Shown one piece after another: positions 59,613 through 64,000 of a DNA stretch of 64,000 nt (position 1 is the stretch's first letter; every line of letters starts with the position of its first letter). The notes under the pieces were generated by a model. The model did not search any database, had not been told where the DNA came from, and worked only from the letters and a program-made list of their open reading frames with translations. Origin of the DNA: a virus; the IMG/VR virus record IMGVR_UViG_3300025087_000061, positions 1-64,000 of that record. One strand, 5' to 3'. The translations under genes were made by a program, and so were the position numbers.

Positions 59613-61223
59613 ATGAGCATTAACGGCCTTATCAAAGAAATAAAAGCAAGCAATCAAGACTTTGAATTCTATCCCACGACCAATGAGATTATTGATTTGA
59701 TCAGAACAGATTTAAAAGAACCTTATAAGGAAGGAATTTTTAAATCTGTTCTAGATTGTGGAGCAGGAAACGGGCAGACTTTAGATAAATTGACAGATGG
59801 CGACAAATACGCCATTGAAAAATCAGAAATACTTATTAGCGCAATGCCTGCTAATATTTTCATAGTAGGTACTGAATTTTTTGAAAACTCGCTAATTGAT
59901 AAAAAAGTCGATGTAGTTTTCTGCAATCCGCCATACAGTCAGTACCGGGAATGGGCGGTAAAGATTATTAATGAAGCAAATTGCAATTGTATTTACTTGG
60001 TATTGCCTGAAAGATGGAAAAACCAACCAGAAATAAAAACATGCATTGAAGACAGAAAAGCAAGTTTTAAAGTATTAGGTAATTTTGATTTTCTTGAAGC
60101 TGATAGAAAAGCAAGAGCTAAGGCAGATGTTATAAAAATTAGTTTAAACACAATCTCAAGATATAGTAATTCTGTTAGTCCGGACATAGATCCTTTCAGT
60201 TTATGGGTAGAAAAAACGTTTCCTATTAACAGTCAAAAAACAAATTTAAAAGAACAAGAACAGAAATTTAGAGAAAAAATAAATGAATTAGTACCAGGCC
60301 GTGGACTTGCAAACACTTTAGTCAGTTTGTATCAAAATGAACTCAATGTTTTGCAGACTAATTTTGCTAACATATCGGGCCTTGATTTTACAATTTTTTC
60401 TGAGTTGAAAATTGATTTTGCCTCAATTGTTCATTTGCTAAAATCAAGGATTGTAAATTTGAAAACTAAATACTGGCGTGAACTTTTTGACCATTTTGAG
60501 CCAGTAACAAATAGGCTTACATCTGCAAGCAGAAAAGCTTTACTTGACACATTGACTAAAAATATCGGCGTTGATTTTAATGAAAACAATATTTATGCCG
60601 TAACTTTGTGGGCGATTAAAAACGCTAATCATTATTTTGATCAGCAATTAATTGACGTTTATGTAGGCTTGTCTAAAAAAGCGAATTGCATTAAATACAA
60701 GTCAAATCTGAATACGTGGGAAAATGATCATTGGCGATTTAACGAAATATATAGAGACGGCAAAGCAGGCTCTTATTGCCTTGATTATCGTTGTGTGCTT
60801 GAGTTCTACAACACATTTGATACTAGCAGCTATGGGCAATATGATTACCCCAAAGGGCTTAAAAACAGTGTTCACGACGCTATTAATGATATTATCGCCA
60901 TAGCTAAAAATTTAGGCTTTGCTTGTAATAGTTCTGAAAATAGTTTAAACAAAGACTGGAAACCAGGGCAAAGCAATGATTTTTATATGAATGATGGCAA
61001 GATCTTGATGAATGTCAGGGCATATAAAAACGGAAACATTCATTTTAAATTTGATCAAAAGTTTTTGAAAAGCTTGAATATAGAATTCGGTAGACTAAAG
61101 GGATGGCTTAGGAATGCGAAACAAGCCAGTCAAGAAATGGATATAACAGAGACAGAGGCTAAAAAATATTTCAAAACCAATTTTAGCCTTGAATATTCAG
61201 CGGTTAAAAGTATTACTAATTAA
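59613..61223 (+). CDS. Adenine methyltransferase with DUF4942 domain
   Basis: 536 residues. The N-terminal 190 form a class I methyltransferase: SVLDCGAGNGQTLDKL (motif I) and FCNPPYSQY near 104 (catalytic NPPY motif). The rest, from about 200, matches DUF4942 (PF13708), including NWSKALLDTL-like helices and a QSNDFYMNDGKILMNVRAY segment. It may methylate DNA or RNA adenine. Plasmid and phage relatives are common. The GGAGGTG ribosome site is strong. Confidence 0.8.
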   Translation: MSINGLIKEIKASNQDFEFYPTTNEIIDLIRTDLKEPYKEGIFKSVLDCGAGNGQTLDKLTDGDKYAIEKSEILISAMPANIFIVGTEFFENSLIDKKVDVVFCNPPYSQYREWAVKIINEANCNCIYLVLPERWKNQPEIKTCIEDRKASFKVLGNFDFLEADRKARAKADVIKISLNTISRYSNSVSPDIDPFSLWVEKTFPINSQKTNLKEQEQKFREKINELVPGRGLANTLVSLYQNELNVLQTNFANISGLDFTIFSELKIDFASIVHLLKSRIVNLKTKYWRELFDHFEPVTNRLTSASRKALLDTLTKNIGVDFNENNIYAVTLWAIKNANHYFDQQLIDVYVGLSKKANCIKYKSNLNTWENDHWRFNEIYRDGKAGSYCLDYRCVLEFYNTFDTSSYGQYDYPKGLKNSVHDAINDIIAIAKNLGFACNSSENSLNKDWKPGQSNDFYMNDGKILMNVRAYKNGNIHFKFDQKFLKSLNIEFGRLKGWLRNAKQASQEMDITETEAKKYFKTNFSLEYSAVKSITN

Positions 61224-61232
61224 GGAGAGATT

Positions 61233-61574
61233 ATGAAAGTTAAATGCATTAATAACATTGATATGAAAGGTATTTTAGAAATTGGCAAAATATATACAGT
61301 CGAGAAGGAAGAAGGTAGATATTATCATCTTAAAGAAACGTTAAACATAGGCGGCTGTTATTGGAAAACTAGATTTGAAAAGGTAAGGGATGATAAAACA
61401 AACAGCAATTCAATTACCAAGAAAGATATTCGATACCTGAATTTATTCACCAGACAAGAACTACGTAATTATGCTAAAAAACTAGGGGTTAGAATAGGAA
61501 GAGACAAAAGAGATACAATTAGGAACCTAATTTCTTCCGGTCTTGCCTATGTCACAATCAAACTAGGTGATTAA
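61233..61574 (+). CDS. Small protein with SH3-like and SAP-like parts
   Basis: First 55 residues look like a small beta barrel (CINNIDMKGILEIGKIYTVE), and the C-terminal half (FTRQELRNYAKKLGVRIGRD) looks like a helix-extension-helix SAP-type DNA-binding unit. AAGGAGAG site upstream. Both assignments are tentative. Confidence 0.5.
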   Translation: MKVKCINNIDMKGILEIGKIYTVEKEEGRYYHLKETLNIGGCYWKTRFEKVRDDKTNSNSITKKDIRYLNLFTRQELRNYAKKLGVRIGRDKRDTIRNLISSGLAYVTIKLGD

Positions 61575-61575
61575 A

Positions 61576-61713
61576 GTGAATGCACTGATATTGCTTATAT
61601 CTCTTATTTGTTTAATTAATTCTGTTTTTGCCAATAATATCAATTGTTGTCTTAGTTATGGCATAGCTTTTATATTCTCAATGCTTTATTTTATGGAAAG
61701 GGCGAAGAAATGA
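61576..61713 (+). CDS. Small membrane protein (45 aa), GTG start
   Basis: Two hydrophobic helices (ALILLISLICLINSVFA and YGIAFIFSMLYFM). GTG start, no clear ribosome site. Its stop overlaps the lipoprotein start. It could serve as a partner of the next gene's product. Confidence 0.4.
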   Translation: MNALILLISLICLINSVFANNINCCLSYGIAFIFSMLYFMERAKK

Positions 61714-62162
61714 AAACGATTATTGTTATTACTATGTGTTTGTTATCCGGTTGTAGTGTTATAGATAAAAAATCTTTATTCACTGACTTGAATTCAGTAC
61801 AAGATGAGAAAACAGCAAATGCTTTGATTTGTGAAGGGAATTTCTTTGAAGTTGGTTTTGATTGTGCTGAATTAACCGGACATTATAAATGGCTACACCC
61901 TATGATAGCTATATATTTAGGATGCACTGTTAATTGGTATCAGCAAGATAAGATTACAAAATCAGTTGTTATTACTTCAAACGATTTAACCACTAATCAT
62001 GAAATCGGACATATTAGAGGCAGAAAGGACAATTTTAAAACAGGAATCGAAAGTCAAGATCCTGAGGTTATTAAGAAATATACAGAACTGGCAAGAAATA
62101 TAGAGGCTAAGTATATTAGTGAAGGTAAATGCATGGGAATAAATGAATATTTATTAAAATAA
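61710..62162 (+). CDS. Putative lipoprotein with HExxH motif
   Basis: Lipobox LLSGC (Cys15 as the lipidated residue) after a short signal sequence, so it would be anchored in a membrane. The motif HEIGH at 97-101, followed by IRG, is a zinc-metalloprotease type signature. 150 residues with six cysteines. Phage lipoproteins often alter the host envelope to exclude other phages. Protease activity is a guess from the motif. No family is certain. Confidence 0.55.
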   Translation: MKTIIVITMCLLSGCSVIDKKSLFTDLNSVQDEKTANALICEGNFFEVGFDCAELTGHYKWLHPMIAIYLGCTVNWYQQDKITKSVVITSNDLTTNHEIGHIRGRKDNFKTGIESQDPEVIKKYTELARNIEAKYISEGKCMGINEYLLK

Positions 62163-62238
62163 ATCTTGCAAAATAAGTTAAAATAGATTAAGATAAATCA
62201 ACATTGAAACAAAATAAATTTTAACAAAGGAGAAAGCT

Positions 62239-62781
62239 ATGATATTTGAAATTAAACACAAATTTTCTTTTAAAATTTTATTTTCTGGTGAATTTAAATC
62301 AATTAAAGATTGTCTGGTTACTGCAAACCTGCAAGGTGCAAACCTGCAATATGCAAACCTGCAAGGTGCAAACCTGCAATATGCAAACCTGCAAGATGCA
62401 GACCTGCAAGATGCAAACCTGCAAGGTGCAAACCTGCGATATGCAAACCTGCGATATGCAAACCTGCAATATGCAAACCTGCGATATGCAAACCTGCGAT
62501 ATGCAAACCTGCAAGATGCAGACCTGCAATATGCAGACCTGCAATATGCAAACCTGCGATATGCAAACCTGCAAGATGCAGACCTTGATTTTTCCTGTCT
62601 GCATCTTGCCTGCAAAACATTTAATGTAAAATGGAGTGATAAGCATATATTTCAATTTATCGCCCATATAACTAGGAGTAATGTTGAAAATTTATCTGAT
62701 AATGCTAGGGAAGCAATTTTAGCATTAGACAAATGGAAAAATGATTTTTGCAATTATAGAACAGATATTAAAAAAATTTAA
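62239..62781 (+). CDS. Pentapeptide-repeat protein
   Basis: 18 repeats of A(N/D)LxX at residues 29-118, coded by a 15-bp tandem repeat (62323-62592). This fold is a right-handed square helix that can imitate DNA; relatives MfpA and Qnr protect or inhibit DNA gyrase. After the repeats come about 60 residues of helical sequence. The repeats are nearly identical at the DNA level, so they expanded recently. AAAGGAGAAAG site upstream. Confidence 0.85.
   Translation: MIFEIKHKFSFKILFSGEFKSIKDCLVTANLQGANLQYANLQGANLQYANLQDADLQDANLQGANLRYANLRYANLQYANLRYANLRYANLQDADLQYADLQYANLRYANLQDADLDFSCLHLACKTFNVKWSDKHIFQFIAHITRSNVENLSDNAREAILALDKWKNDFCNYRTDIKKI
62323..62592. repeat. 15-bp tandem repeat array (18 units)
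   Basis: Units of GCAAACCTGCAATAT type with changes at few positions. It codes for pentapeptide repeats. No stop codon appears in any of the frames, which is why long false frames run both ways. Confidence 0.9.
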
Positions 62782-62795
62782 TAAAGGAGAAAATT

Positions 62796-63764
62796 ATGTC
62801 TGCTAATATGAAAAGAAAAATGTTTGCGTCTAAAACGAAAAATCCTTGGTGGTCTTTGGGGTCAGAATCTTTCGTTTTTGAAGATGTAAGTAATGAAGAG
62901 TTGTTTCATTTATCCAAGGCCGATTTTCCAGTTAAACTCGTTAACCTTGATCAGTATAATGAAAAGTTCAAGGATTATTATTTGCTGGTTAATGAAGTTA
63001 CCGGAGATGTGCTTAGGCAATGCAAGGGCAGACTCCAGCCCATGCAGGCGCTGACATTTTTCAATAAAATAACTCAGCTCGGGAATATAACTGATATTGG
63101 CGCAATCGGAAACGGGGAAAAAGTTTTCTTCAGCCTTGATGCAGGAGAGTTTAGCATAGGCGAGGGCAATACACATAAAACCTTCATTAATGCCGTCTTG
63201 CCGCATGACGGCACGATGAAAGTAACGCTTGGGACGGGTGATTTTAGAATTGAATGTCAAAACACCTTCAATGCCTGGAAGAAAAGTTTGAAAGAAGGTG
63301 AATTTTTAGCAGCAAAGCAAACTGCTACGGCAGAGGGAAAGGTTGACAAATGGGTAAAAACTTTCCTTGAAATGCAGGAAGAAAGTAAAAATTTGCGCCT
63401 GAATTTTCTCAAGCTGGCAAAAATGAAATTTAGTCCCGATAGCCAGGCCCAGATCATTCAAAAGCTTTTTGACGAAAAAGATAACACCAGATCGTTGAAT
63501 CAGCAAAAAATGCTTGCTCAAATAATCGGAGATAATGCAAGTAAAATTCCCAGCTCTCAAAGAGGAACAGGTTATGACATTTTCAACGGCGTGACTTATC
63601 TCACAAGCCATGAAAGCGTGATTAAGAAAAATACGGATAGACTTGAAGCTGTTTTGTTTGGTACAGCCCAAAAGTTTGCCGAAAAAGCTTTCAATATAAT
63701 TCTTGGATCTGTTCCCGATGAAGTTATTGAAGAGCGTGAATTTGCAAGAACAATCACAGTTTAA
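62796..63764 (+). CDS. DUF932 family protein
   Basis: 322 residues. Matches the phage/plasmid-like DUF932 family (TIGR03299-type): a central FFNKITQLGNITDIGAIGNG, FSLDAGEF, an ECQNTFNAW segment and a C-terminal NGVTYLTSHE region. Function unknown, though linked to phage and plasmid replication neighbourhoods. AAAGGAG ribosome site. Confidence 0.75.
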   Translation: MSANMKRKMFASKTKNPWWSLGSESFVFEDVSNEELFHLSKADFPVKLVNLDQYNEKFKDYYLLVNEVTGDVLRQCKGRLQPMQALTFFNKITQLGNITDIGAIGNGEKVFFSLDAGEFSIGEGNTHKTFINAVLPHDGTMKVTLGTGDFRIECQNTFNAWKKSLKEGEFLAAKQTATAEGKVDKWVKTFLEMQEESKNLRLNFLKLAKMKFSPDSQAQIIQKLFDEKDNTRSLNQQKMLAQIIGDNASKIPSSQRGTGYDIFNGVTYLTSHESVIKKNTDRLEAVLFGTAQKFAEKAFNIILGSVPDEVIEEREFARTITV

Positions 63765-63775
63765 AGGAGAAAGCT

Positions 63776-63958
63776 ATGAAAGATTTTACGCCAGGGGTAA
63801 AGATTGAATATTGTCCAAATGAAAATTATATTAGCTTGCATTTAAGATATAAGATGGTAGATAACAAAGTTTTTGTTAGTTCTGATTTGTCAGATAGTAT
63901 TAAAATAGAAACTCTTCCTAATTTGCCTAAAGCTATTTTATCTCAATTCTTGATATAA
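63776..63958 (+). CDS. Small hypothetical protein (60 aa)
   Basis: Unknown. AAAGGAGAAAG site precedes the ATG. Last complete gene in the window; the final 42 bases hold nothing clear. Confidence 0.5.
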   Translation: MKDFTPGVKIEYCPNENYISLHLRYKMVDNKVFVSSDLSDSIKIETLPNLPKAILSQFLI

Positions 63959-64000
63959 ATGGAGTTAAAAGTATATCAATTCAGTCTTATGAGATAACAA

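Noticed and set aside
62323-62592. Possible CRISPR array
   Set aside because: Units are only 15 bp, directly adjoining and code for pentapeptides. There are no spacers and no cas genes.
62178-62667. Several long frames on both strands over the pentapeptide gene
   Set aside because: They are produced by the 15-bp repeat, which lacks stop codons in all frames; only the frame giving A(N/D)LxX repeats with a proper start and a folded C-terminus is convincing.
1-64000. Diversity-generating retroelement or prophage integration module
   Set aside because: No reverse transcriptase, integrase, excisionase or repressor was found, and no paired template and variable repeats are visible near fibre genes.

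Overview
The window is part of the genome of a tailed double-stranded DNA phage of siphovirus type. It holds a full HK97-style head and tail set: terminase subunits, portal, prohead protease, major capsid protein, connector and head-closure proteins, tail tube, a frameshifted tail-assembly chaperone pair, a 1651-residue tape measure and fibre proteins. No integrase, repressor, attachment site, ribosomal RNA or host chromosome genes are seen, so a virulent phage is most likely. The host looks Gram-negative, because several phage proteins carry Sec signal peptides and one carries a lipobox. A class II (B12-dependent) ribonucleotide reductase and a radical SAM enzyme fit a host that is often without oxygen. 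Most of the window is AT-rich. One block (about 39.0-44.5 kb) is visibly richer in GC.

Layout. Bases 1-9606 read rightward and hold nucleotide metabolism and DNA modification genes: ThyX-like, 5'-deoxynucleotidase, dUTPase, NrdJ, two adenine methyltransferases, a SLOG protein and an NlpC/P60-like enzyme, among small unknown genes. Bases 9594-50138 read leftward and form the late region. In transcription order from a strong promoter at 50153-50181: small genes, tRNA-His, terS, terL, portal, a cassette of secreted proteins, metallophosphoesterase, a prohead protease fused to an AAA+ ATPase, capsid, connectors, a glycosyltransferase/radical SAM/methyltransferase cassette, tail tube, chaperones G and GT, tape measure, tail tip, tail spike, and a small lysis group. 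Bases 50674-64000 read rightward again. They start with an iteron-like array and a winged-helix initiator-like protein, then many very short genes, a truncated P-loop ATPase, a methyltransferase-DUF4942 protein, a putative lipoprotein metalloprotease, a pentapeptide-repeat protein and a DUF932 protein. Polymerase, helicase and primase genes are absent. If the genome is circular or permuted they probably lie beyond the window edges, since both edges read rightward.

Homing endonucleases of several types (NUMOD3/HNH, zinc-finger HNH, AP2/HNH) are scattered between structural genes. Four genes are broken by what looks like a single missing base: dam, the NUMOD3-HNH gene, and two small genes near 56.3 and 58.2 kb. 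This points to sequencing or assembly error at least as much as to real decay. The most unusual features are the protease-ATPase fusion, the GC-rich secreted cassette inside the head operon, the sugar-transfer cassette between head and tail genes, the A AAA AAC frameshift site in the tail chaperone gene, and two unexplained motif-rich noncoding regions (50.4-50.65 kb and 53.3-54.2 kb).
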